Shown: piece by piece, positions 1 to 7,776 of the stretch
How positions within the stretch are numbered: the stretch's first letter is position 1
How the letters are laid out: each line of letters starts with the position of its first letter
NCBI GenBank assembly: GCA_934438075.1
Contig: CAKSBF010000013.1
Span: 1-57,794 of the forward strand
Direction: 5' to 3'
Origin: an uncultured Clostridia bacterium
Lineage (GTDB): Bacteria > Bacillota > Clostridia > UBA1381 > UBA9506
DNA: 57,794 nucleotides
Notes under the pieces: generated by a model
Databases searched by the model: none
Told to the model about the DNA's origin: nothing
What the model saw: only the letters and a program-made list of their open reading frames with translations
Translations under genes and position numbers: made by a program

Positions 1-906
1 GGGCTGCCGTATTATATTGCGGCAACAGCACCGTCTATGGACGGATACGCATCAACAGGTGCGGCTATGATTATGGGAAATATGAAAGTAACGTATAACG
101 CTCATGTGCTGCAGGCAATAATAGCCGATGTTGATATTTTAAAGAATGCACCGATGGAAATGATACAGTCGGGTTACGGTGATATAATAGGAAAGCTGTC
201 ATGCCTTAATGACTGGCGTCTTGCGGCTGCAGTAAATAATGAATACTTCTGTCAATATGTATATGACCTTACAATGCAGATGACAGACAGTATTAAAAAT
301 GACGGTGAACTGCTGCAAAAACGAGATGTAAATGCTGTCAAAAGGCTTACAGAGGCGCTTATCGGTGTGGGTGTTGCTATGGCATATGTGGGAAATTCAA
401 GACCGGCATCGGGCAGCGAGCATCATCTATCACATTTTTTTGAAATAGTGGGAATTATGAATAATGAGCCGTATTTTATGCACGGCACGGACGTTGCTTT
501 TTCAACGGTTTATACCTGTCGTATGCGTGAGGAGATATTAAAGCTTGATGTACCCGAACAGGCACAGGAGTTTGACCGTGCGGAATGGGAAAGTAAAATA
601 TGCTCTGTTTACGGCACTGCCGCACAGGGAGTGATTGAGCTTCAGAATAAGGCGGGAGTATATGGTGAGGATAAAATATCCGTATACAAGAAGAAGTGGA
701 GTGAGATACGAAGCATATTGGAGGATGCTCCGTCTGCGGATGAAATCACGGCATATCTTCAAAGTGTCGGACTTGATATTTCCGATTTTGAAAAAATGTA
801 CGGTGCAAAAAAGCTTGAAAATGCGAAATGGTATGCAAAGGATTTAAAGGATAGGTATTCGGTGCTTTGGATGTACTATTGCCTGTTTTATAAAACCGGA
901 ATGTGA
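1..906 (+). CDS. araM: sn-glycerol-1-phosphate dehydrogenase, AraM/EgsA type (5' truncated by window edge)
   Basis: The reading frame is open from base 1, so the N-terminal NAD-binding part lies outside the window; the visible part is about 301 codons. The segment begins with the family signature ATAPSMDGYAS, followed by a GDIIGK segment, a SGSEHHLSHFFE stretch and an MHGTDV segment, which supply the Asp and two His that bind the catalytic metal in iron-containing-alcohol-dehydrogenase-fold enzymes. Family knowledge: AraM/EgsA reduces dihydroxyacetone phosphate to sn-glycerol 1-phosphate with NAD(P)H in the cytoplasm. The next gene starts 6 bases after the TGA stop, so it is probably co-transcribed with the phosphatase and diesterases. 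A decayed paralogue lies at 11344-12638. The family call is firm; the substrate is inferred. Confidence 0.85.
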   Translation, partial: GLPYYIAATAPSMDGYASTGAAMIMGNMKVTYNAHVLQAIIADVDILKNAPMEMIQSGYGDIIGKLSCLNDWRLAAAVNNEYFCQYVYDLTMQMTDSIKNDGELLQKRDVNAVKRLTEALIGVGVAMAYVGNSRPASGSEHHLSHFFEIVGIMNNEPYFMHGTDVAFSTVYTCRMREEILKLDVPEQAQEFDRAEWESKICSVYGTAAQGVIELQNKAGVYGEDKISVYKKKWSEIRSILEDAPSADEITAYLQSVGLDISDFEKMYGAKKLENAKWYAKDLKDRYSVLWMYYCLFYKTGM

Positions 907-912
907 GGTTAA

Positions 913-1716
913 ATGCTAATGGATAAGCTAAAACAGATAAAGCTCTATTTGCTTGATATGGACGGAACAATATATCTTGATAATAATTTGTTTGATGGAA
1001 CAATTGATTTTCTTGAATATGTTAAGAGCATCGGAGGCAGATATATTTTCCTTACAAACAATTCCTCAAAAAGTGTGGATAAATACATAGAAAAACTTAA
1101 CGGAATGGGAATAGCGGCGGATAAAAATGATTTTCTCACATCAACCGACGCAACTATTGAGTATCTTAGAAAATGTAATTTTAAAAAGATATATGCGCTC
1201 GGAACGAAGTCCTTTAAAGAACAGCTTGTAATGTCGGGACTTAACATAACGGATGAGGTGTCAGAGGGGATTGACTGCCTGTGTATGGGATATGATACAG
1301 AGCTTACATATAAAAAGCTTGAAGATGCGTGCATACTTTTAAATGAGGATATTGCGTATATTGCGACAAATCCCGATTGGGTATGTCCCACACGCTACGG
1401 CTATGCGCCGGACTGCGGTTCAATAAGTGAAATGCTTGCGAGAGCAACAGGAAAGAAACCGAAATTTATCGGTAAGCCCGAACCGACAATGGCGGAGCTT
1501 GCAATGAAAATGACGGGGTTTGACAAATCAGAAACAGCCGTTATGGGCGACAGACTATATACCGATATAGCCTGTGGTGTTAACGCAGGGATAAGCACGA
1601 TATTTGTGCTGAGTGGCGAAGGAACAAAAAAAGATATTGAGGAATATAAGATTTATCCGAATTATATATTCAGCGATATTCGCGAACTGTGCAATAAACT
1701 CAAGGAGGAGATTTAA
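913..1716 (+). CDS. HAD-superfamily (class IIA, NagD-like) sugar/polyol phosphatase
   Basis: This 267-residue protein has the HAD motifs in order. Motif I is LLDMDGTIY with the nucleophile Asp15 and Asp17, motif II is FLTNNSS, then comes a Lys in GKPEP, and motif IV is MGDRLYTDI. The cap and length fit the NagD/4-nitrophenylphosphatase class IIA group, which dephosphorylates small phospho-sugars or glycerol phosphates. It lies between araM and two glycerophosphodiesterase genes, so a glycerol-phosphate substrate is a reasonable inference, not a demonstrated one. The ribosome site before the ATG is weak, which fits translational coupling to araM. It ends with TAA just before the next gene. Confidence 0.85.
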   Translation: MLMDKLKQIKLYLLDMDGTIYLDNNLFDGTIDFLEYVKSIGGRYIFLTNNSSKSVDKYIEKLNGMGIAADKNDFLTSTDATIEYLRKCNFKKIYALGTKSFKEQLVMSGLNITDEVSEGIDCLCMGYDTELTYKKLEDACILLNEDIAYIATNPDWVCPTRYGYAPDCGSISEMLARATGKKPKFIGKPEPTMAELAMKMTGFDKSETAVMGDRLYTDIACGVNAGISTIFVLSGEGTKKDIEEYKIYPNYIFSDIRELCNKLKEEI

Positions 1717-1720
1717 CATT

Positions 1721-2471
1721 ATGATAAAGCGTAAAAAGACATGGATAACTTCTGCACATCAAGGCTTTGTGGAGGAAAATCTACATTCAAACACATTGGC
1801 GGCGTATGAATTGGCAGCCAAAAAGGGAGCCGATATGATAGAAACAGACGCAAGAATGACAAAGGACGGAGTTTTAATCGTAAACCATGATGAAGCTGTC
1901 AAAGGTTATGATGAATCCGGCAATGAAGTCAAATTTATGATTTCAGAAACCGATTATTCCGTTATAAGGAGTATAAGCTTGCTTAGGGAAAGGGTTGAGG
2001 AAAATAGAATTCCTACGCTTAAGGAGGCTCTGCATCTTGCGTATTTCAGAGGAATGTGTATAAATATTGACTTGAAGGAAGGTATAAAAAAATGCCGAAG
2101 AGATAGCGAAGTTAGTTGTCGGAATGGGTATGCGCGGGCGATGTGTTTATGCAACAAACGGTGCCGGTGCGGAGGCTATTAATTTAATTCTTTCAATAGA
2201 TCCACAGGCAAGATTTATTGATACAAAGCAAAATTATACAAAAGAAGCTTTGAAAACAGTTAAGGATTATCCGGCAAAATGCTATGTATATACCGGAGAT
2301 TTTTCGGATGAGAATATAGAGGAGATAAGAAGCGGCGGGTGTATGCTTGCCGCTATATCCTTGGATGAGGATAACGCAAAAGAAGCATTCAGGCATCATC
2401 CTGATATGGCGGAGTATCCTCATACAAGTGATTTTGAAAAAATTGAAGCAGAATTATTAAAAGTAAATTAA
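1721..2471 (+). pseudogene. glycerophosphodiester phosphodiesterase family gene with a frameshift in an A7 tract
   Basis: I place the start at ATG 1721, nine bases after an AAGGAGGAG ribosome site, rather than at an upstream in-frame ATG inside the phosphatase gene. The N-terminal half shows GDPD features: AHQG (His13, with Gln where Arg is usual), Glu41 and Asp43 in METD-like context, and NHDEA (His56, Asp57). At the A7 run 2086-2092 the frame shifts. Removing one A gives a continuous KEGIKNAEE and joins the second half, which runs to TAA at 2471 with typical barrel sequence. The intact product would be about 250 residues and would hydrolyse glycerophosphodiesters. The lesion may be real, phase-variable, corrected by slippage, or a sequencing error. 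Confidence 0.75.
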
Positions 2472-2553
2472 ATAATTTCTTTCGAGATATGCGGAACGAT
2501 AAATCTCGATAGCGGTTAGTTATATAATTCTTTTATGAAAGGAATAAGATAAA

Positions 2554-3273
2554 ATGGATACTGTAAAATTTAGCAAAAAAGATGTAAAGGTAATTGCCCA
2601 CAGAGGCTTAAGCGGAATTGAAACCGAAAACACAAACTCAGCCTTTGTTGCTGCCGGAAACAGAAGTTATTGGGGAATTGAAACTGATGTGCATAAAACA
2701 GCTGACGGTGCTTATGTGATCTTTCATGATGACAGCACCGGCAGAATGACAAATAAAGACCTGGTTGTTGAAGAGGTAACTTATAAAGAACTGTGCGAAT
2801 TGACCCTTAATGATACTAACGGAAAGCAAGGAAGAAGAGATTTGATTATTCCGTTATTGGGCGATTATATCAGCATATGCAAAAAGTATAATAAGCACGC
2901 AGTTCTTGAGCTGAAAAACAGTTTTGCATATGAGGACATAAAAGAAATTGTTAAAACAATCGAATCATATGAATATCTTTATGACACTACATTCATATCA
3001 TTTGATATTAACAATCTTATTTCTTTAAGGAAAATTTGTCCAAATCAGAAAGCTCAGTATCTCACAGAAGAGTTTTCAAATGAAATACTTGAAAATCTTA
3101 AAAAGTATAAGCTTGACCTTGATATAGAATATCACAATATCAACAACGACATACTTCAAATCTTGAAAGAAAATAATATTGAAGTAAATTGTTGGACGTG
3201 CAATGATTCAGAGGATGGAGAAAAGCTTGTCGAATGTGGTGTTGACTATATAACAAGTAACATATTGGAATAA
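2554..3273 (+). CDS. glycerophosphodiester phosphodiesterase (duplicate copy 1)
   Basis: The protein is 239 residues, normal for a single-domain cytoplasmic GDPD. It has the HRG motif (His16-Arg17), the ENT motif (Glu25-Thr27), Glu43 and Asp45 in GIETDVH, and the FHDD motif with His58, which together form the catalytic and metal site. No signal peptide is visible, so it should act in the cytoplasm on glycerophosphodiesters, releasing glycerol 3-phosphate for the FAD dehydrogenase downstream. A ribosome site AAAGGAATAAG precedes the ATG. It differs clearly in sequence from the frameshifted GDPD just upstream, so that pair is an older divergence, whereas copy 2 at 3963 is identical. Confidence 0.88.
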   Translation: MDTVKFSKKDVKVIAHRGLSGIETENTNSAFVAAGNRSYWGIETDVHKTADGAYVIFHDDSTGRMTNKDLVVEEVTYKELCELTLNDTNGKQGRRDLIIPLLGDYISICKKYNKHAVLELKNSFAYEDIKEIVKTIESYEYLYDTTFISFDINNLISLRKICPNQKAQYLTEEFSNEILENLKKYKLDLDIEYHNINNDILQILKENNIEVNCWTCNDSEDGEKLVECGVDYITSNILE

Positions 3274-3326
3274 TCTACAATACGATTTTCTAAAATATAT
3301 ACTTCATGTAAGGAGTAACAGTTGTA

Positions 3327-3911
3327 ATGATGTATGATGTGGCAATAATAGGCGGCGGAGTTGTGGGCGGTATGCTTGCAAGAACGCTTTCGTCTTATAA
3401 ACTGAAAATTTGTATTCTTGAAAAAGAAAACGATGTGGCAATGGGAGCAAGCAAGGCAAATTCGGCGATTGTTCATGCCGGCTTTGATGCTGAGCCGGGA
3501 ACGCTTAAAGCAAAGCTGAACGTCAAAGGCTCGGAGATGATGGAGCGGACAGCAAAGGAACTCGGTGTAAAATATAAGAGAAACGGTTCTCTTGTTGTGG
3601 GCTTTAGCGATGATGACAAAAAGAAGATTGAGGAATTGCATGACAGAGGTGTGCAAAACGGAGTGAGAGAGCTTTCGATTCTTGGCAGTGAAGAACTGCA
3701 TGAGATTGAGCCGAATATTTCTCCCGATGCCGTTTGTGCGTTAAACGCACCTATAGGCGCAATAGTATGTCCGTATGAGCTTACGATAGCGGCAATAGGC
3801 AACGCTATGGATAACGGTGCTGATTTAAAGGTTAATTTTGAGGTTTCTAAAATAAATAAAATCGAAGACGAATTTGAAATTATTTCATCAAACGGAGATG
3901 CGGAACGATAA
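3327..3911 (+). pseudogene. truncated GlpA-like FAD dehydrogenase (left by the tandem duplication)
   Basis: The first 191 codons are identical to the complete gene at 4736 and include the FAD-binding GGGVVGG glycine motif. At 3899 the duplication junction replaces the rest of the gene with leader sequence, adding three foreign codons (Ala-Glu-Arg) before a TAA. The product would lack the substrate domain and the iron-sulfur tail and is unlikely to function. Confidence 0.9.
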
Positions 3912-3962
3912 ATCTCGATAGCGGTTAGTTATATAATTCTTTTATGAAAGGAATAAGATAAA

Positions 3963-4682
3963 ATGGATACTGTAAAATTTAGCAAAAAAGATGTAAAGGT
4001 AATTGCCCACAGAGGCTTAAGCGGAATTGAAACCGAAAACACAAACTCAGCCTTTGTTGCTGCCGGAAACAGAAGTTATTGGGGAATTGAAACTGATGTG
4101 CATAAAACAGCTGACGGTGCTTATGTGATCTTTCATGATGACAGCACCGGCAGAATGACAAATAAAGACCTGGTTGTTGAAGAGGTAACTTATAAAGAAC
4201 TGTGCGAATTGACCCTTAATGATACTAACGGAAAGCAAGGAAGAAGAGATTTGATTATTCCGTTATTGGGCGATTATATCAGCATATGCAAAAAGTATAA
4301 TAAGCACGCAGTTCTTGAGCTGAAAAACAGTTTTGCATATGAGGACATAAAAGAAATTGTTAAAACAATCGAATCATATGAATATCTTTATGACACTACA
4401 TTCATATCATTTGATATTAACAATCTTATTTCTTTAAGGAAAATTTGTCCAAATCAGAAAGCTCAGTATCTCACAGAAGAGTTTTCAAATGAAATACTTG
4501 AAAATCTTAAAAAGTATAAGCTTGACCTTGATATAGAATATCACAATATCAACAACGACATACTTCAAATCTTGAAAGAAAATAATATTGAAGTAAATTG
4601 TTGGACGTGCAATGATTCAGAGGATGGAGAAAAGCTTGTCGAATGTGGTGTTGACTATATAACAAGTAACATATTGGAATAA
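3963..4682 (+). CDS. glycerophosphodiester phosphodiesterase (duplicate copy 2)
   Basis: Identical in sequence to the gene at 2554, including its leader and ribosome site, because it lies in the second unit of the tandem duplication. All GDPD catalytic motifs (HRG, ENT, ETD, FHDD) are present. It is 53 bases upstream of the intact GlpA-like gene, so this copy keeps the presumed original order of diesterase then dehydrogenase. If the duplication is real, the cell carries two identical expressed copies. Confidence 0.88.
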   Translation: MDTVKFSKKDVKVIAHRGLSGIETENTNSAFVAAGNRSYWGIETDVHKTADGAYVIFHDDSTGRMTNKDLVVEEVTYKELCELTLNDTNGKQGRRDLIIPLLGDYISICKKYNKHAVLELKNSFAYEDIKEIVKTIESYEYLYDTTFISFDINNLISLRKICPNQKAQYLTEEFSNEILENLKKYKLDLDIEYHNINNDILQILKENNIEVNCWTCNDSEDGEKLVECGVDYITSNILE

Positions 4683-4735
4683 TCTACAATACGATTTTCT
4701 AAAATATATACTTCATGTAAGGAGTAACAGTTGTA

Positions 4736-6181
4736 ATGATGTATGATGTGGCAATAATAGGCGGCGGAGTTGTGGGCGGTATGCTTGCAAGAACGCTTTC
4801 GTCTTATAAACTGAAAATTTGTATTCTTGAAAAAGAAAACGATGTGGCAATGGGAGCAAGCAAGGCAAATTCGGCGATTGTTCATGCCGGCTTTGATGCT
4901 GAGCCGGGAACGCTTAAAGCAAAGCTGAACGTCAAAGGCTCGGAGATGATGGAGCGGACAGCAAAGGAACTCGGTGTAAAATATAAGAGAAACGGTTCTC
5001 TTGTTGTGGGCTTTAGCGATGATGACAAAAAGAAGATTGAGGAATTGCATGACAGAGGTGTGCAAAACGGAGTGAGAGAGCTTTCGATTCTTGGCAGTGA
5101 AGAACTGCATGAGATTGAGCCGAATATTTCTCCCGATGCCGTTTGTGCGTTAAACGCACCTATAGGCGCAATAGTATGTCCGTATGAGCTTACGATAGCG
5201 GCAATAGGCAACGCTATGGATAACGGTGCTGATTTAAAGGTTAATTTTGAGGTTTCTAAAATAAATAAAATCGAAGACGAATTTGAAATTATTTCATCAA
5301 ACGGAGATAAGGTAAATGCGGCATACGTTGTAAATGCCGCCGGAATTAATGCCGATGCCGTTGCAGCTATGGCAGGACAAACAGATATAGAGATACACCC
5401 AAGACGCGGTGAATATGTACTGCTTGACAAGACAAGCAGCGGAGTTGTTTCGCATACGATATTCAGAACACCGTCGGCTATGGGTAAGGGTATACTTGTA
5501 ACACCTACAGTTGACGGAAATCTTCTGCTCGGACCTACGGCGGAGGACAGAGAGGACAAGAACGACACCGCAACAACCGCCGACGGACTTTCAACAGTGC
5601 TGACACGCTGTACGGAAACGACAACGGGAATTAATTTAAGAGATACGATAACATCGTTCTGCGGCTTAAGAGCGGTAGGCAATACAGGTGATTTTATAAT
5701 AAATTCAACGTGTGAGCATTTCATAAATGCCGCAGGTATCGAATCACCGGGACTGAGTGCATCACCGGCTATAGCGGAGTATATAACGGAAATGCTAAAA
5801 GATATGGGACTGGAGCTTATAAAAAACGAAAACTTCAATCCTATAAGAAAGCCTGCCCACTATTTCAGAGAAGCGTCTGTTTCCGAGAAGAACAGAATGA
5901 TAGTTGAGAACCGAGCATACGGCAGAATCATATGCCGCTGTGAAGGTGTTTCCGAGGGCGAAATACGAGAGGCAATAAGAACAAATCCTCCCGCACGTGA
6001 CCTTGACGGCGTAAAGCGTAGAACAAGAGCACAGATGGGCAGATGTCAGGGCGGTTTTTGTATGCCGTACATAACGGAAATCCTTTCGGAGGAATTGGGT
6101 GTTCCATATGATAGCATAACAAAAAACAGCGGCAGTTCAAAGCTTATGACAGGAAAGACAAAGGAGGATTGTGAGATATGA
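4736..6181 (+). CDS. glpA: GlpA-like FAD-dependent glycerol-3-phosphate dehydrogenase with C-terminal [2Fe-2S] domain
   Basis: The protein is 481 residues. Residues 4-35 form a Rossmann FAD site (VAIIGGGVVGG, then ILEKE), and a DAO-type oxidoreductase domain extends to about residue 370. A BFD-like iron-sulfur domain follows with Cys400, Cys402, Cys437 and Cys442. This matches clostridial anaerobic glycerol-3-phosphate dehydrogenases that oxidise sn-glycerol 3-phosphate to dihydroxyacetone phosphate. An AAGGAG site precedes the double ATG. The stop overlaps the next start as ATGA, so it is translationally coupled to the second FAD protein, the probable electron-transfer partner. Related two-subunit amino-acid oxidases have similar architecture, but the diesterase neighbours favour glycerol phosphate. 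Confidence 0.85.
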   Translation: MMYDVAIIGGGVVGGMLARTLSSYKLKICILEKENDVAMGASKANSAIVHAGFDAEPGTLKAKLNVKGSEMMERTAKELGVKYKRNGSLVVGFSDDDKKKIEELHDRGVQNGVRELSILGSEELHEIEPNISPDAVCALNAPIGAIVCPYELTIAAIGNAMDNGADLKVNFEVSKINKIEDEFEIISSNGDKVNAAYVVNAAGINADAVAAMAGQTDIEIHPRRGEYVLLDKTSSGVVSHTIFRTPSAMGKGILVTPTVDGNLLLGPTAEDREDKNDTATTADGLSTVLTRCTETTTGINLRDTITSFCGLRAVGNTGDFIINSTCEHFINAAGIESPGLSASPAIAEYITEMLKDMGLELIKNENFNPIRKPAHYFREASVSEKNRMIVENRAYGRIICRCEGVSEGEIREAIRTNPPARDLDGVKRRTRAQMGRCQGGFCMPYITEILSEELGVPYDSITKNSGSSKLMTGKTKEDCEI

Positions 6182-7413
6182 CAGACCTTGTAATAATAGG
6201 CGGAGGTCCGGCGGGAATGAGCGCTGCTCTTGCAGCCTATGAAAACGGTATAAGGGATATATTGATTCTTGAAAGAGATGAACGCTTGGGCGGAATATTA
6301 CAGCAGTGTATACATAACGGTTTCGGACTTCACCGTTTCGGCGAGGAGCTTACAGGCCCTGAATACGCATGGAGATATGAGGAGCGTGTACGGGAATTGG
6401 GTATTCCGTTTAAGCTTAATACTATGGTACTTGATATTACAGAGGATAAAGTGATTACGGCAACAAATCCGACAGACGGAATATTTACGATAGAGGCAAA
6501 GGCGGTAATTCTTGCAATGGGCTGTCGTGAGCGTTCGAGAGGTGCTTTAAATATTGCCGGAACTCGTCCGGCAGGTGTATACAGCGCCGGAACGGCTCAA
6601 AAGCTTGTAAACATGAAAGGCTTTATGCCCGGTAAAAAAGTAGTTATATTAGGCTCCGGTGATATAGGTCTAATAATGGCGAGAAGAATGTCTCTTGAGG
6701 GTGCGGAAGTAAAAGCGGTGTGTGAGCTTATGCCGTATTCGGGCGGTCTTGCGAGAAACATTGAGCAGTGTCTGAATGATTTTAATATCCCTCTGCTTTT
6801 AAGCCATACGGTTGTAAAGATACACGGCAAAAAACGTGTCGAGGGCGTAACGATTGCAAAGGTTGATGAAAAGGGTAAGCCGATTAAAGAAACAATGCAG
6901 TTTATTGAATGTGATACATTGCTTTTGTCGGTAGGTCTTATCCCGGAAAATGAGCTTACAAAGTCAGCCGGCATTGACATTAACAGAATAACAAACGGTG
7001 CAAGCGTAACCCAAAGCAGAGAAACATCGATACCCGGAGTTTTTGCCTGCGGAAACGTTCTGCACGTTCATGACCTTGTGGACTATGTTTCGGAGGAGGC
7101 GGAAATTGCCGGAAAGAATGCGGCTCTTTACATAAATGGTGAACTTCAAAACGAAGTTGATATTCCGATTGAACCGGATGGAAAAGTCAGATATACAGTA
7201 CCACAGAGAATAACCGAGAAAAAGGACACAAAGGTATTTTTCAGAGTTGCAAACGTATATGAAAATGCAGAGATAAAGGTATATAGCGGCGATGAGGTAA
7301 TATTTAAAACAAGAAAGCCTAAGGTCGCACCGGGTGAAATGCAGTGCATAACACTGAAGGCACAGCAACTTGAAAATGCGGAAAAATTAAACATCGGACT
7401 GGAGGTTCTTTGA
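6178..7413 (+). CDS. FAD/NAD(P)-dependent oxidoreductase, partner subunit of the GlpA-like enzyme
   Basis: This 411-residue protein has two nucleotide-binding glycine motifs: GGGPAGMSA near residue 7 for FAD and VVILGSGDIGLIM near residue 157 for NAD(P). The layout is that of a pyridine-nucleotide-disulfide reductase. It starts inside the stop of the upstream dehydrogenase (ATGA overlap) and ends one base before the DUF1667 gene. This FAD dehydrogenase, FAD/NAD oxidoreductase and DUF1667 trio recurs in anaerobes, where it takes the place of the GlpB/GlpC subunits. Its likely job is passing electrons from glycerol-phosphate oxidation to NAD(P) or another carrier. The C-terminal 80 residues look like an added beta domain. 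Confidence 0.82.
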   Translation: MTDLVIIGGGPAGMSAALAAYENGIRDILILERDERLGGILQQCIHNGFGLHRFGEELTGPEYAWRYEERVRELGIPFKLNTMVLDITEDKVITATNPTDGIFTIEAKAVILAMGCRERSRGALNIAGTRPAGVYSAGTAQKLVNMKGFMPGKKVVILGSGDIGLIMARRMSLEGAEVKAVCELMPYSGGLARNIEQCLNDFNIPLLLSHTVVKIHGKKRVEGVTIAKVDEKGKPIKETMQFIECDTLLLSVGLIPENELTKSAGIDINRITNGASVTQSRETSIPGVFACGNVLHVHDLVDYVSEEAEIAGKNAALYINGELQNEVDIPIEPDGKVRYTVPQRITEKKDTKVFFRVANVYENAEIKVYSGDEVIFKTRKPKVAPGEMQCITLKAQQLENAEKLNIGLEVL

Positions 7414-7414
7414 T

Positions 7415-7765
7415 ATGGCAAAAAGAGAATTAACCTGTATTATATGCCCTAAGGGCTGTGCATTAAAAGTGGAGCTTGACGAAAATGGCAAGGTTTTGGG
7501 AGTGACGGGCAACACCTGCAAACGTGGTGCGGAGTACGCCGAAAACGAATGTACAAACCCCATGCGTACAGTCACATCAACGATGCGCTGTTCGGACGGA
7601 ACGGTTATTCCGGTGAAAACAAAAACTCCGATACCGAAAGCAAATATTTACGAATGTATGAATATAATAAACAAAGGTGTTGTAACACTGCCGGTTCATA
7701 TAGGCAATATTGTTATTGCCGATGTTTTCGGAAGTAATATTGTTGTAACCGAGAATAGGAAATAA
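7415..7765 (+). CDS. DUF1667 cysteine-rich small protein
   Basis: The protein is 116 residues with Cys8, Cys11, Cys15, Cys35, Cys46 and Cys59. The CIICPKGC start is the hallmark of DUF1667, and the first four cysteines could hold a metal or iron-sulfur centre. It follows the FAD/NAD oxidoreductase by a single base, so the three proteins are probably made in matched amounts. In such clusters it is thought to be an accessory electron-transfer subunit; the biochemical role is not established to my knowledge. Confidence 0.82.
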   Translation: MAKRELTCIICPKGCALKVELDENGKVLGVTGNTCKRGAEYAENECTNPMRTVTSTMRCSDGTVIPVKTKTPIPKANIYECMNIINKGVVTLPVHIGNIVIADVFGSNIVVTENRK

Positions 7766-7776
7766 GGTAGGACTGA

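Larger units (their letters stand above)
2491..5308 (+). repeat. perfect tandem duplication, two 1,409-bp units
   Basis: Unit 1 is 2491-3899 and unit 2 is 3900-5308; every position I compared is identical at an offset of 1,409. Each unit carries a short leader, a complete glycerophosphodiesterase gene and the first 191 codons of the GlpA-like dehydrogenase. The junction at 3899/3900 joins GlpA codons directly to the leader of the second diesterase, and only about two bases (AT) are shared between the joined ends. Identity to the base means either a very recent duplication or an assembly error. Confidence 0.95.

Noticed and set aside
1613..1720. N-terminal extension of the first glycerophosphodiesterase
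   Set aside because: The upstream ATG lies inside the phosphatase gene, while ATG 1721 has a strong AAGGAGGAG site and gives a normal family N-terminus.
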